Notes: generated by a model not told the origin, from the letters alone. A DNA stretch of 64,000 nucleotides from an uncultured Oceanospirillaceae bacterium (GCA_913057435.1 CAJXNY010000002.1:62001-126000); one strand, 5' to 3'; shown: positions 17,479-27,588, numbered from the stretch's first letter. Numbers and translations are program-made.

Positions 17479-18492
17479 TTATTCGGACCGTTCACCACAC
17501 ACCGGCGTTGCCAGCCAGTTACGTTGTTGCTCACGGTTCAGAGGCAGGTGTAAGGCCATGTTGACCTTGGCTATTGCTGCTTCCAGGGTCATATCATTTC
17601 CGCTGATAACGCCCAGGTCATTGAGTGCGCTACCACTGGCGTAAGCGCCCTGTGCCATATGGCCGGTGTGGCAGTGGCTGATGTTCAGCACCAGCTGGTT
17701 GCCGTCGGCCATGTCCTGGAGCAGGGCCATAAACTCGGTATCAGCATCCGGCGGGTTGCCCACGCCATAGCTTTGTAGCACCAGCGCTTCTACGCCCGCG
17801 GCCTGCACCAGTGGTCGCAGGGCTGCACCAGGCATCCCCGGGTAAGCGGGCAGGACCAGCACTTTACCGGACTCAAACTCAGGTACGCGGAAATCAAAGG
17901 GTGTCTGCGGTAGCAGCAGGGCGCTGTTCAGGCGCAGGTGAATGCCCACATCGCCCAGCCATGGGTAATTGGGGGAATCAAAGGCGGTAAAACCGTCGCT
18001 GGCGACTTTGCTGGCCCGGTTGCCTCGCAGCAGGCGGCCGCCAAAGTAGAGGCAGACTTCATGCAGATTGTTGTAGCAGGCAAAGGCCAGCGCACTGGCC
18101 AGATTTTCTACCCCGTCGGAGCGTGCCTGAGACAGCGGAATTTGTGAACCTGTGACAATGATCGGCTTATCACAGCCCAGGAACATAAAAGACAGCATCG
18201 AAGCGGTATAGGCCATGGTGTCAGTGCCGTGCAGCACGACAAAGCCCTGGTAATCATCCCAGCGCGCCAGCAGTAACTGGCCAATCTCAGTCCAGTGTCT
18301 GGGTTGCAGATTGGAACTGTCGATCAGGCAGGACAGTTCGATCAGATCATATTCGGGGAGTGTGCTGCGAGTGCTGTGGCTCAGCTGCTGTTCGAGCAGC
18401 GGCTGCAGCCCGGTGCTGGGTACGTAGCCTTTATCGGAGGGTTCCATGCCGATGGTGCCACCGGTGTAGATAATCAGTACTTTCTTGCTCAT
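17479..18492 (-). CDS. ansA: Type I (cytoplasmic) L-asparaginase
   Basis: Hydrolyses asparagine to aspartate and ammonia. The start at 18492 (MSKKVLIIYTGGTIGM) has AGGA five bases upstream and gives 337 residues, the cytoplasmic type length; there is no signal peptide. The two catalytic Thr motifs are seen: TGGTIGM near the N-terminus and HGTDTMAYTA at about residues 88-97. GSQIPL completes the active site. It is followed on the same strand by no further gene and preceded by nadE on the same strand, 176 bp away. Confidence 0.92.
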   Translation of the reverse strand: MSKKVLIIYTGGTIGMEPSDKGYVPSTGLQPLLEQQLSHSTRSTLPEYDLIELSCLIDSSNLQPRHWTEIGQLLLARWDDYQGFVVLHGTDTMAYTASMLSFMFLGCDKPIIVTGSQIPLSQARSDGVENLASALAFACYNNLHEVCLYFGGRLLRGNRASKVASDGFTAFDSPNYPWLGDVGIHLRLNSALLLPQTPFDFRVPEFESGKVLVLPAYPGMPGAALRPLVQAAGVEALVLQSYGVGNPPDADTEFMALLQDMADGNQLVLNISHCHTGHMAQGAYASGSALNDLGVISGNDMTLEAAIAKVNMALHLPLNREQQRNWLATPVCGERSE

Positions 18493-18667
18493 AGATCCTG
18501 CTTTAGCAAGGCGCACACGATGAGGTCTGCGCGACAGAGAGTGGAATTATCGCGACTATACCGCGCTCTCAAGACAAAAGCGCGACTTTCAGCAGACAGG
18601 GGGAAGGGGGTGATCACAAGGCAGAAAATGACCCGCACAGGGAGCGGGCCAGTCGGTAGACAATCGA

Positions 18668-19522
18668 TCAGGCCTCGTCGTAGACCGTCGGAATCGGCTG
18701 ACGCTTATGCTGGGTAACGGTATAGATGGACACCAGTCGGTCGCGGACATGATCACTGACCGGTTTGCCTTCCAGGAAATCGTCAATCTGATCGTAGCTC
18801 AGCTCCAGCGCATCTTCGTCGGCTTTTTGTGGGGCCAGTTCTTCCAGGTCAGCGGTGGGTACTTTGCCAACCAGCAGTGCCGGGGCACCCAGTGTCGCAG
18901 CCAGCTGACGTACCTGGCGCTTGCTCAGGCCGAACAGCGGGGCCAGATCACAGGCACCATCACCGTGTTTGGTATAAAAGCCGGTGATGTTTTCCGCAGA
19001 ATGATCAGTGCCTAGTACCAGGCCACCGGTCAGACCGGCAATTTCATACTGGGCGATCATCCGCGCACGGGCTTTAACGTTACCCTTAACAAAGTCGATT
19101 TTAGCGCTGCACTCCGGAGTCAGCCCGGTATTGGCCAGCGCGGCATGGCTGGCGGCGTGCAGACCATCAACCCCTGCTTTGATATTGACGCTGACCGCCT
19201 GGGTTGGCTGGATGAAGCTGATCGCCAGCTGGGCTTCGTCTTCATCCTGTTGCTCACCGTAGGGCAGGCGCACCGCGATAAAACGGTAGTCATCACTGTT
19301 GCCAGCCTGGTTCAGTTGCTCTACCGCCAGCTGAGCCAGTCGGCCACAGGTGGTGGAGTCAACGCCACCACTAATACCCAGCACCAGAGTTTTACAGTGT
19401 GCCTGCTGGAGCTTGCGCTTGATAAATTCAACGCGGCGTTCGATTTCAAAAGCCGGGTCAATCTCCGGCAATACGCGCATTTCCTGGCGAATCAGCTGAT
19501 CCATTTCCATGTTCTTTACCAT
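18668..19522 (-). CDS. nadE: NH3-dependent NAD+ synthetase
   Basis: Final step of NAD synthesis: amidates nicotinate adenine dinucleotide with ammonia and ATP. The PP-loop motif [10 protein letters not shown] at about residue 50 identifies the N-type ATP pyrophosphatase fold. [27 protein letters not shown] binds the dinucleotide. The length (about 284) fits the short, ammonia-using form without a glutaminase domain. Alternative in-frame starts exist at 19510 and 19504; none has a strong ribosome site. Asparaginase next door could supply ammonia, but this is only a thought. Confidence 0.92.
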   Translation of the reverse strand: MVKNMEMDQLIRQEMRVLPEIDPAFEIERRVEFIKRKLQQAHCKTLVLGISGGVDSTTCGRLAQLAVEQLNQAGNSDDYRFIAVRLPYGEQQDEDEAQLAISFIQPTQAVSVNIKAGVDGLHAASHAALANTGLTPECSAKIDFVKGNVKARARMIAQYEIAGLTGGLVLGTDHSAENITGFYTKHGDGACDLAPLFGLSKRQVRQLAATLGAPALLVGKVPTADLEELAPQKADEDALELSYDQIDDFLEGKPVSDHVRDRLVSIYTVTQHKRQPIPTVYDEA

Positions 19523-19771
19523 CAATCCGGTTACCTGTGTCCGCAGCAGCCGATGCACCGTCAATGGGCAGGCAGGGATCGGAACAGGGCAGTGTTCAGA
19601 AGTGTATGGCCCTATGATACCGAAAACAGCTGCTGGATTAAGGGCCAGGGGCGTAACTCGTTATCTAATAGCAGGGAATGTGCCAGCCCGTAAAGCAGGC
19701 AGCGCATCTTCAGGGTTAATCAGGTACAGTTAGGCATATCATCAACAGCTAATAATAACAGTCTGTTTTAT

Positions 19772-20458
19772 ATGGCAAATTTTCATACACACATCGCCGT
19801 TGCGGCGGCAGGTAGCGGTTTGCTGGCGTCCACTGTACTAGCCGCCGGTGCCGTAACGCCGGGCCAGGCAACCGTACTCTGGGCAGTGGGGGCCGGCGCG
19901 GGCCTGTTACCGGACATTGACTCGGACTCTTCCCGTTCCATTCGCTGGATTTTTAATGGCCTGGCGGTAATTTCTGCACTGATTGTTCTGATGGTGCTGC
20001 ATACCCAGCTGTCGCTGTATGTCCTCTGGGCGGCCATGGGGTTCACCTATATGGCGATTCGCTATGGGGCTATGCCGCTGTTTGCCGAGTGGACCATACA
20101 CCGGGGCATATTCCATTCGATTCTGGTGCTACCGTTTTTTGCCCTGGTCACCGTAGTGCTGTCGGACCAGGTCTTTCTATTGCCTGTTCACCTGAGCTGG
20201 CTGGCAGGGCTGTTTGTGTTGTTTGGTGCCTTTATCCATCTGTTGCTGGATGAGATCTATGCCGTCGACCTCGAAGGTGCCCGGCTAAAAGCTTCATTTG
20301 GCACCGCGCTTAAACTGTTCAGTTTTAACAATTTGCCAGGCAGTGCCGCCATGGCAGCCGCTGTCGCAATGCTGGTGATGACCGTGCCGCCGGTTGAACC
20401 TTTTGTCCGTTTTGTGACGGCCGTTAACTGGCTGAAAGTACTTAACTTGCCGGTTTAA
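19772..20458 (+). CDS. YdjM/DUF457-type inner-membrane metal-dependent hydrolase-like protein
   Basis: A 228-residue polytopic membrane protein with about five hydrophobic segments. It begins with FHTHIAVA and has LLPDIDSDSS, TIHRGIFHS and HLLLDE, the His/Asp pattern of the LexA-regulated YdjM/YfhO-like membrane hydrolase family. Biochemical function in the family is not established. It stands alone between nadE (divergent) and the taurine genes. Confidence 0.75.
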   Translation: MANFHTHIAVAAAGSGLLASTVLAAGAVTPGQATVLWAVGAGAGLLPDIDSDSSRSIRWIFNGLAVISALIVLMVLHTQLSLYVLWAAMGFTYMAIRYGAMPLFAEWTIHRGIFHSILVLPFFALVTVVLSDQVFLLPVHLSWLAGLFVLFGAFIHLLLDEIYAVDLEGARLKASFGTALKLFSFNNLPGSAAMAAAVAMLVMTVPPVEPFVRFVTAVNWLKVLNLPV

Positions 20459-20787
20459 GCCTGTTTTTTGCCTGCCGCCACCTCTGTGGCGGCTGAATAT
20501 CCTGCCTCTCAGCCCCTCCTGATTGACCTTCTTTGTGGTACCAGCTAACCCCAACCGATAAGACCAGCTTCTCGCCAACCCCCGTAAACACTGGCTGGCA
20601 TCATGGATATTAAAAAACTGGTTCTAACTGCTGTTTCGCAATCCTCCTAGTTTTGACTCCAACGAGGCGCATCCGGCCTGGTGTCGTATTAACCGACACG
20701 CTTATCAGCCGGACTCGTCAGGAACAGGATGAGAGGAGTAAGACTCCTGCCGCCTATAAAAATAACAAGCTCCGCCGGGAGGTTTAT
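20459..20787. other. Intergenic region upstream of tpa with one hairpin
   Basis: A stable hairpin (GCCGCCAC-CTCT-GTGGCGGC, 20474-20493) follows the YdjM-like gene but has no T-run. The remainder should hold the tpa promoter; an imperfect dyad GTGTCG...CGACAC lies near 20683-20701. I see no gene. Confidence 0.4.
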
Positions 20788-22179
20788 ATGACTTTGAATG
20801 CGAACGAATCCAATACTGCTGCAGCTGTTGCTCAGGACCGTAAACACATCTGGCACCATCTGACTCAGCACAAGCCATTTGAAAATGCTGACCCGCTGAT
20901 GATTGTTAAAGGCGAAGGCATGCGCGTATGGGATGCCAATGGCAAAGAGTATCTGGATGCCGTATCCGGCGCAGTCTGGACAGTAAACGTAGGCTATGGC
21001 CGTACCGAGATCGCTGATGCTGTACGTGATCAGCTGGTGACCATGAACTACTTCGCACAAACGGCGGGTAATATCCCAGCCGCTCAGTTTGCTGAAAAGC
21101 TGATTGATAAAATGCCTGGTATGAGTCGTGTGTACTACTCCAACTCAGGTTCTGAAGCGAACGAGAAAGCATTCAAAATCGTCCGCCAGATCGCTGAGAA
21201 AAAGTCCGGCGGTAAGAAGCATAAGGTTCTGTTCCGTGAGCGTGATTACCACGGCACTACCATTACTGCCCTGAGTGCTACCGGCCAGTTTGAACGTAAA
21301 AACCAGTACGGTCCGTTCACTCCAGGTTTTGTTGAAGTACCACACTGCAGCGAATACCGTGCGCAGGACGGTGCTGATCTGGAAAACTACGGCGTATGGG
21401 CGGCCGATCAGATTGAGAAAGTGATCCTGGCAGAAGGTGCTGACACCGTTGGTGCACTGTGTCTGGAGCCAATCACTGCAGGCGGCGGCGTTATCGAGCC
21501 ACCACAGGGTTACTGGGATCGTGTTCAGGAAATCTGTAAAAAGTACGACATACTGCTGCACATCGATGAAGTCGTGTGTGGTCTGGGCCGTACCGGTAAG
21601 TGGTTCGGTTACCAGCACTACGGTATCAAGCCAGACATGGTAACGATGGCTAAAGGTGTTGCCTCCGGTTATGCGGCAATCTCTTGCACCGTAACCACTG
21701 AAGAAGTGTTCGAAGCCTTCAAGGAAGACGACGATGCACGCATGGGTTACTTCCGCGATATCTCCACCTTTGGTGGCTGTACAGCGGGCCCGGCAGCAGC
21801 ACTGGTTAACATGCAGATCATCGAAGATGAAAAACTGCTGGATAACGTAACGCAGCAGGGCGAGTACCTGCGCGGTCGTCTGAATCAGCTGATGGAAAAA
21901 TACGACGTCATCGGTGATGTACGTGGTAAAGGTCTGTTTGCTGGCTTCGAGATGGTTAAAGATCGCACCACCAAAGAGCCTGTAGATGAAAGCCTGCCAA
22001 TGGCAATTGGCGCACACTGCATGAAAAACGGTGTCATTATCGGCCGCACCAACCGCTCTTTCAAAGAGTTGAACAACACCATCTGTCTGAGCCCGGCGCT
22101 GATCGCTACTCAGGCTGATATCGATGCCATTGTTGATGCACTCGACAATGCTCTGGCAGAGCTGGCCCCTAACGCCTGA
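20788..22179 (+). CDS. tpa: Taurine:pyruvate aminotransferase
   Basis: Class III PLP enzyme that transfers the amino group of taurine to pyruvate, giving sulfoacetaldehyde and alanine. The start at 20788 is set by GGGAGG nine bases upstream; it gives 463 residues, the usual size. The PLP lysine is Lys289 (TMAKGVASGY), Asp260 sits in LHIDEVVCGLGRTG, and SNSGSEANEKAFK binds phosphate. The gene cluster (MocR regulator, xsc, pta) confirms the taurine role over other omega-aminotransferases. It ends in a strong terminator. Confidence 0.92.
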   Translation: MTLNANESNTAAAVAQDRKHIWHHLTQHKPFENADPLMIVKGEGMRVWDANGKEYLDAVSGAVWTVNVGYGRTEIADAVRDQLVTMNYFAQTAGNIPAAQFAEKLIDKMPGMSRVYYSNSGSEANEKAFKIVRQIAEKKSGGKKHKVLFRERDYHGTTITALSATGQFERKNQYGPFTPGFVEVPHCSEYRAQDGADLENYGVWAADQIEKVILAEGADTVGALCLEPITAGGGVIEPPQGYWDRVQEICKKYDILLHIDEVVCGLGRTGKWFGYQHYGIKPDMVTMAKGVASGYAAISCTVTTEEVFEAFKEDDDARMGYFRDISTFGGCTAGPAAALVNMQIIEDEKLLDNVTQQGEYLRGRLNQLMEKYDVIGDVRGKGLFAGFEMVKDRTTKEPVDESLPMAIGAHCMKNGVIIGRTNRSFKELNNTICLSPALIATQADIDAIVDALDNALAELAPNA

Positions 22180-22226
22180 TTCTGCTGAAGACTGACGGCA
22201 ATCGTCCCTTTTTTGTCGTCAGGGGT

Positions 22227-22253
22227 TGAAGTGTCAGTTCTGGCGACACTTCA
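22227..22253 (+). other. Hairpin in the tpa 3' region
   Basis: TGAAGTGTC and GACACTTCA form a perfect 9-bp stem about 50 bp after the tpa stop, ahead of the stronger terminator at 22341. There is no T-run behind it, so it may be an RNA stabiliser or a protein site. Confidence 0.4.
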
Positions 22254-22340
22254 GCCAACGCGCTCGAACCGTTGGCCCTGTTGTTTCCATGCAGGGCGTT
22301 ATCTGGAGATCGCTCTTCAGTAGCTGTTTCTCTACAGATA

Positions 22341-22369
22341 GCCGTGACAATTTTTGTCACGGCTTTTTT
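22341..22369 (+). terminator. Rho-independent terminator after tpa
   Basis: GCCGTGACAA and TTGTCACGGC form a perfect 10-bp stem followed directly by a T-run. Confidence 0.9.
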
Positions 22370-22540
22370 ATGAGCGTTTAACACAAAAGCCCGCTACCGT
22401 TGCTTCCCGGATCAGAACGAACCTCCACTATACTCAGATCAGCGCGCACAATTAACTTTGTTTGGATTGGGCGAGGGTATATAGTTCCGAACACGAGTGA
22501 AGTGCTTTCCAGTACGCAATAATAATTATAAGGCTTTGAT

Positions 22541-24010
22541 ATGTTCCAACTTTTCCATCTGTCTACGGATAAAGACACCAGCCTTCAACAACAACTTCGC
22601 GAGCAGATTTCCGCTGCGATTCTGAATGGTAATATCCCCCAGGACGCCCCGTTACCCTCCAGTCGAAAACTGGCAAAACAGCTCAATGTCGCCCGTAATA
22701 CCGTGGTGTTAGCGTATGAGCACTTGCTGGATGATGGCTACCTGATTGCCCGTGAACGCAGCGGTTATTACGTTAACCAGGATATCCTGCAGGGTAAGGT
22801 TAACGTTGAACAACCGGTGTTTAATGCTGAAGATCTGGCCCTGCGACCTGACTGGAGCGAGCGGCTGAAAATGAAGCCCTCCGGTCAGCGTAATATGTCC
22901 AAGGCACGGGACTGGCAGAAATATCAGTATCCGTTTATCTACGGCCAGTTCGACCCCAACCTGTTCCCGACCAATAACTGGCGCGAGTGTTGTCGTGATG
23001 CCGTGTCTGTTCCGGCGATCCGTGACTGGGCGTCGGACCGTTTTGATAACGATGACCCGTTGCTGGTCGAGCAGATCCGAACCAGGCTGTTACCGCGCCG
23101 TGGCGTCTGGGCATCGGCAGATCAGATTCTGGTGACGGTGGGGGCACAGCAGTCACTGTATATTCTTGCCCAGTTACTGCTGGACGAGAACAGTCAGGTT
23201 GGTCTGGAAGACCCCGGTTATGTCGATATTCGAAATATCGCGAATATTCAGCCCGCTCAATGCACACCGATCCCGGTAGATGCCGATGGCATGATTGTGG
23301 ACGAGCGGCTGGATGATTGTGACCTGGTGTACGCAACCCCAAGCCATCAGTGCCCGACCACTGTAACCATGCCGATTGAGCGACGCTATGAGCTGCTCAA
23401 GAAAGCGGACGAGCACGACTTCATTATCATCGAAGATGATTACGAGAGCGAAACCAACTTTAAATCCAATCCGATACCGGCGCTGAAAAGCCTGGATAAG
23501 CATGATCGGGTGCTCTACGTCGGCAGCCTGTCTAAAACGCTGGCACCAGGGTTACGGGTTGGCTACATGGTGGGCCCGGCTGAGTTTATTCGAGAGGCGA
23601 GGGCGCTGCGCCGGTTGATGGTGCGCCATCCTGCCGCCAACAATCAGCGCTCTGTGGCACTGTTCCTGGAGCGGGGTTATCACGATGCGCTGATCATGAA
23701 TATTATGCGTTGCTATGAAGCGCGCTGGCATGCCATGGATGATGCTCTGAATCAGCATTTGCCAGAGTCCCATAACCAGCCATCGTTTGGTGGTTCCTGT
23801 TACTGGGTACGGGGCCCGGAAGGGCTCGACGCAGGCGAGCTGCAGCTTAAAGCAATGGCCCAGGATATTCTGATTGAGCCGGGTGAAATCCACTTTTTGC
23901 AGGACAACGGGCCGAAGAACTACTTCCGTCTGGGGTATTCCTCCATTCCGACTGACCGTATTGAACCGGGCATCCGTAAACTGGCCGAGCTGATCCGGGA
24001 AATGACCTGA
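22541..24010 (+). CDS. tauR: MocR-family regulator of taurine metabolism (TauR-like)
   Basis: A 489-residue fusion of an N-terminal GntR winged helix (about residues 10-80: PLPSSRKLAKQLNVARNTVV) and a C-terminal aminotransferase class I-like domain. The PLP lysine is kept in GSLSKTLAPGLRVGY and the Asp/Tyr pocket in IIEDDYESE. Proteins of this type next to tpa/xsc (TauR in Rhodobacter capsulatus) activate taurine genes with PLP and taurine as ligands. The neighbours on both sides are taurine genes. The symbol rests on context as much as on sequence. Confidence 0.82.
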   Translation: MFQLFHLSTDKDTSLQQQLREQISAAILNGNIPQDAPLPSSRKLAKQLNVARNTVVLAYEHLLDDGYLIARERSGYYVNQDILQGKVNVEQPVFNAEDLALRPDWSERLKMKPSGQRNMSKARDWQKYQYPFIYGQFDPNLFPTNNWRECCRDAVSVPAIRDWASDRFDNDDPLLVEQIRTRLLPRRGVWASADQILVTVGAQQSLYILAQLLLDENSQVGLEDPGYVDIRNIANIQPAQCTPIPVDADGMIVDERLDDCDLVYATPSHQCPTTVTMPIERRYELLKKADEHDFIIIEDDYESETNFKSNPIPALKSLDKHDRVLYVGSLSKTLAPGLRVGYMVGPAEFIREARALRRLMVRHPAANNQRSVALFLERGYHDALIMNIMRCYEARWHAMDDALNQHLPESHNQPSFGGSCYWVRGPEGLDAGELQLKAMAQDILIEPGEIHFLQDNGPKNYFRLGYSSIPTDRIEPGIRKLAELIREMT

Positions 24011-24025
24011 TCGATTTGTTCGGCT

Positions 24026-24090
24026 CATCGCGAGCAAGCTCACTCCTGCACATAGATAGCCAATCGTAGGAGCCAGCTTGCTGGCGATGT
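24026..24090. repeat. REP-like pair downstream of tauR
   Basis: ATCGCGAGCAAGCTC at 24028-24042 and CGTAGGAGCCAGCTTGCTGG at 24065-24084 are facing copies of the same palindromic family found at 6933, 7045 and 56600. Confidence 0.7.
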
Positions 24091-24299
24091 CCCAACAGAA
24101 TTCCACTGGTTGCTTTTTGCGCAGCCGCCTGGTCCAATGACCCTGCCATCACAGTACCAGTGTTTTTGGCTGCACTCTCTTGCTTGCCATAATGCATTGA
24201 ATTTAAAGAAAATATTCTATTTTCTGAACTCTGGACCCACTGGCGTAACGGATCGCTGGGAACTGGTCCTACTCCCAATTTCGTTCACCTCCTAATCTA

Positions 24300-24513
24300 G
24301 ATACCAAGTTAGCCATTAGCGCCGCAGGGGAAACCCGCAGGGCCGGTTAACCCGATGTGATGTGTCAACTGTGGTCTACAAATCACAACAGACGGATTTG
24401 CAGCGAGGCTAAGCCGAGCTGGTTAAAGCTCCCCAAAGAGCGTTAAGACAACTCATTTAAGTGGTGTTCGTGCTGTATACGAGCACCCATACAATAAGAA
24501 GGAATGCGAAATT
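24300..24513 (+). promoter_or_regulatory. Possible structured leader upstream of xsc
   Basis: The 214 bp before xsc contain several local stem candidates: CAGGGGAAACCCGC around 24330-24343, GAGGCTAAGCCGAGC around 24405-24419, and GGTGTTCGT...ACGAGCACC at 24463-24487 just before the ribosome site GAAGGA. Upstream, CTGGACCCAC (24231) and CTGGTCCTAC (24263) form a loose direct repeat that could be a MocR site. No named riboswitch class is recognised. This is a low-confidence annotation. Confidence 0.3.
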
Positions 24514-26277
24514 ATGGCACGTATGACTCCTAGTGAAGCGATGGTAGAAACCCTCGTTGCCAACGGTGTAACTGACTGCTTCGGTATCATGGGCTCCGCG
24601 TTCATGGATGCGATGGATATCTTCACACCAGCAGGCATCCGCCTGATCCCGGTTGTGCACGAGCAGGGCGCTGGCCACATGGCTGACGGTTACTCCCGTG
24701 TTTCTGGTCGTCACGGCGTATGTATCGCGCAGAACGGTCCAGGTATCACTAACTTCGTAACTGCAATTGCTGCAGCATACTGGGCGCACTCTCCTGTTGT
24801 ATGTATCACGCCAGAAACTGGCACAAACTCCCAGGGTCTGGGTGGTTTCCAGGAAGCTGTTCAGCTGCCTTTCTTCGAAACAATCACCAAGTACCAGGTG
24901 ACTGTTGCTAACAACACCCGTATGGCTGAACTGACAGCACGCTGTTTTGACCGCGCCATGCTGGAAAACGGCCCGACTCAGCTGAACATCCCTCGTGACC
25001 TGTTCTACGGTGACATCAACTGCGAAATTCCTGAGCCAATCCGCATCGAACGCTCTGCTGGTGGTGAAGAATCACTGAAAGCAGCGGCTGAACTGCTGGC
25101 GAATGCTGAATTCCCAGTCATGATCTCTGGTGGTGGTGTTGTACTGGGCGATGCATGGGATGAAACCATCGCACTGTCTGAAGCACTGAGCCTGCCAGTC
25201 GTTAACTCCTACCTGCACAATGACTCCTTCCCGGCGTCTCACCCTAACTGGTGTGGTCCTCTGGGTTACCAGGGTTCCAAAGCAGGCATGAAGCTGATTG
25301 CTAAAGCTGACGTTGTACTGGCACTGGGTACCCGTCTGGGTCCATTCGGTACGCTGCCACAGCACGGCATGGATTACTGGCCAAAAGACGCCAAAATCAT
25401 CCAGGTTGATTGCGATCCTAAGATGCTGGGTCTGGTTAAGAAAATCAACGTGGGCATCTGCGGCGATGCAAAAGCAGCGGCTAAAGCACTGCTGGCACTG
25501 ATGGAAGGCAAATCTCCTAAATGTCTGGAAAACCGTGAAGAGCGTGAAGCGCTGGTTGCGGCTGAGAAAGCAGCCTGGGAGAAAGAGCTGGACGAGTGGA
25601 TCCACGAGAAAGACGAATACTCTCTGGACATGATCGAAGAGCAGAACGGTGAAGATGGCAGCTTCCTGCATCCACGTCAGGTACTGCGTGAGCTGGAAAA
25701 TGCGATGCCTGCTGATGTGATGGTCTCCACTGACATCGGTAACATCAACTCCGTATCTAACAGCTACCTGCGTTTTGAACGTCCACGTTCATTCTTCGCA
25801 GCGATGTCCTTCGGTAACTGTGGCTACGCACTGCCAACCATGATCGGTGCCAAAGTTGCAGCGCCAGATCGCCCAGGCATCTCCTACGCAGGTGATGGCG
25901 CATGGGGCATGTCCATGATGGAAATCATGACCTGTGTACGTGAAGACATCCCGGTTACCTCTATCGTATTCCACAACCGTCAGTGGGGCGCAGAGAAGAA
26001 GAACCAGGTAGATTTCTACAGCCGTCGTTTTGTAGCAGGCGAGCTGGAAAACCAGAGCTTTGCTGGCATCGCTCAGGCAATGGGTGCTAACGGCATCGTT
26101 GTCGACAAGCTGGAAGATGTGGGTCCAGCCCTGAAAGAAGCGCTGCGTCTGCAGATGGAAGAGCGTGTAACAACGGTTATCGAGATCATGTGTACCCGTG
26201 AGCTGGGCGACCCGTTCCGCCGTGATGCACTGTCTCAGCCAGTACGTCACCTGGAAAAATACAAAGATTACCAGTAA
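24514..26277 (+). CDS. xsc: Sulfoacetaldehyde acetyltransferase
   Basis: Thiamine-diphosphate enzyme that cleaves sulfoacetaldehyde with phosphate to acetyl phosphate and sulfite. It has 587 residues and the three-domain fold of the acetohydroxyacid synthase family. Glu50 in VVHEQGAGHMADGYSRV activates the cofactor. The ThDP motif is YAGDGAWGMSMMEI through VFHNRQWG. Residues TPETGTNSQGLGGFQEAVQ are typical of Xsc. Codon use is strongly biased (for example CTG, GGT, CGT), indicating high expression. A hairpin terminator follows, then pta. Confidence 0.95.
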   Translation: MARMTPSEAMVETLVANGVTDCFGIMGSAFMDAMDIFTPAGIRLIPVVHEQGAGHMADGYSRVSGRHGVCIAQNGPGITNFVTAIAAAYWAHSPVVCITPETGTNSQGLGGFQEAVQLPFFETITKYQVTVANNTRMAELTARCFDRAMLENGPTQLNIPRDLFYGDINCEIPEPIRIERSAGGEESLKAAAELLANAEFPVMISGGGVVLGDAWDETIALSEALSLPVVNSYLHNDSFPASHPNWCGPLGYQGSKAGMKLIAKADVVLALGTRLGPFGTLPQHGMDYWPKDAKIIQVDCDPKMLGLVKKINVGICGDAKAAAKALLALMEGKSPKCLENREEREALVAAEKAAWEKELDEWIHEKDEYSLDMIEEQNGEDGSFLHPRQVLRELENAMPADVMVSTDIGNINSVSNSYLRFERPRSFFAAMSFGNCGYALPTMIGAKVAAPDRPGISYAGDGAWGMSMMEIMTCVREDIPVTSIVFHNRQWGAEKKNQVDFYSRRFVAGELENQSFAGIAQAMGANGIVVDKLEDVGPALKEALRLQMEERVTTVIEIMCTRELGDPFRRDALSQPVRHLEKYKDYQ

Positions 26278-26303
26278 TCAGTTGTATTGATCCCAGGGAT
26301 CAG

Positions 26304-26339
26304 AAACGGGCAGGGACTCCACGCTCTGCCCGTTTTCTT
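26304..26339 (+). terminator. Terminator after xsc
   Basis: AAACGGGCAG and CTGCCCGTTT pair perfectly (10 bp), followed by TCTTCC, 26 bp after the xsc stop. Confidence 0.8.
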
Positions 26340-26342
26340 CCG

Positions 26343-26368
26343 GCGGGCTGTGTTTCGGCACAGCCCGC
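26343..26368 (+). other. Second perfect hairpin after xsc
   Basis: GCGGGCTGTG and CACAGCCCGC form a perfect 10-bp stem around TTTCGG, four bases beyond the first terminator and followed by TGATTTTCC. It is probably a backup terminator or mRNA-end stabiliser. Confidence 0.6.
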
Positions 26369-26640
26369 TGATTTTCCAGCGTGTTTTCCATACCGGCCAG
26401 TCCGGGCTTAGGCGAATACGGCGGAAAATCGTTTGTGACACAGTCGTTGTACGTATGCCAGGTGTGCACCACCTGCTGAAAAAGGTGACCAATGGCGAGT
26501 ATGACAGTTTTGTGAATTGCCTTAGCGTAAGCAGGCAGTTTGGAAACTGTACTTAATCGTCAGCCAGTCGTCTGCACGGCAATAGAGCAGACCCAGGTGT
26601 CGGCTGTGTAAAACAACAAGAACAACAAGGATTGCCCGAC

Positions 26641-27588
26641 ATGCTCAGTACGCTTCCACCCGAATGCCCGCAGGCTCTGCTGGCGCAGGCAAAAGCACTG
26701 CCAACGGTTACCACCACGGTGGCTAACGCTATCAATGAAGTCACCCTTGAAAGTGCCCGTATGGCCACCGATGAAGGTCTGATTGAGCCGATTCTGGTAG
26801 GTGACCCTGACACCATCCGCCGCGTTGCTGACGGTATGGGCTGGGATATCAGTAATATCCGTATTGAAGCCGCGGCCGATGAAGCCGAAGCGGCGACCCG
26901 CGCGGTACAGATTGTCAGTGCCGGTGAAGCGGCCTCCGTGATGAAAGGCCATGTCCACACGGACACCTTGCTGCGTGCTGTACTGGCCCGTAAAGGCGGC
27001 CTGCGTACCGAGTCACGTTTGAGTCACGTGTTCCATATGACCGTGCCTGGCAGCGACAAAGCACTGTGTATTACCGATGCGGTCATCAATGTCAGCCCAG
27101 GCGTCATCGATAAAATCTATATCCTGCAAAACGCCATCGATCTGGCCCATGCGCTTGGCAACACCGACCCTAAAGTTGCGTTGTTGTCGGGTACCGAGGT
27201 TGCCACCAAAGCGATGCAGTCGTCTATCGATGCGGTAGAGCTGAAAAAACTGGCGGCGCTGGGTGCATTACGCGGTGCGACTGTCGATGGCCCGCTGGCG
27301 CTGGACGGTGCAATTTCCGCTGAAGCGGCCCGTATCAAAGGTATTGACAGCCCGGTTGCTGGTAACGCTGATATCCTGCTGGTGCCGAACCTGGAAGCGG
27401 GTAATATGCTGTTTAAACAGATGGTGTATTGCATGAGCGCCACTGCCGCAGGCCTGATCATGGGCGCTGCTGCACCGGTCATACTGACCTCCCGTGCTGA
27501 TCCACCGGCGGCCCGCCTGGCCTCCTGTGCCCTGGCCACCATCTATGCCGATTTTATGGCCCATCAGAAGGCGCTTAAAGCCAGCTGA
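26641..27588 (+). CDS. pta: Phosphate acetyltransferase (short, PtaA/Ptb-like form)
   Basis: Converts acetyl phosphate made by Xsc to acetyl-CoA. The start at 26641 (MLSTLPPECPQ) is favoured because AAGGA lies nine bases upstream; a TTG at 26632 has none. The 315-residue protein is the short phosphate acetyl/butyryltransferase domain only, without the N-terminal extension of E. coli Pta. Motifs include EPILVGDP, VMKGHVHTD, and NADILLVPNLEAGNMLFKQM near the C-terminus. Placement after xsc fits the pta commonly found in taurine clusters. Confidence 0.88.
   Translation: MLSTLPPECPQALLAQAKALPTVTTTVANAINEVTLESARMATDEGLIEPILVGDPDTIRRVADGMGWDISNIRIEAAADEAEAATRAVQIVSAGEAASVMKGHVHTDTLLRAVLARKGGLRTESRLSHVFHMTVPGSDKALCITDAVINVSPGVIDKIYILQNAIDLAHALGNTDPKVALLSGTEVATKAMQSSIDAVELKKLAALGALRGATVDGPLALDGAISAEAARIKGIDSPVAGNADILLVPNLEAGNMLFKQMVYCMSATAAGLIMGAAAPVILTSRADPPAARLASCALATIYADFMAHQKALKAS

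Noticed and set aside
25072-26250. Long antisense frames within xsc (and similar ones within tpa and the dehydrogenase gene)
   Set aside because: Shadows produced by strong codon bias of the real genes; no family resemblance.
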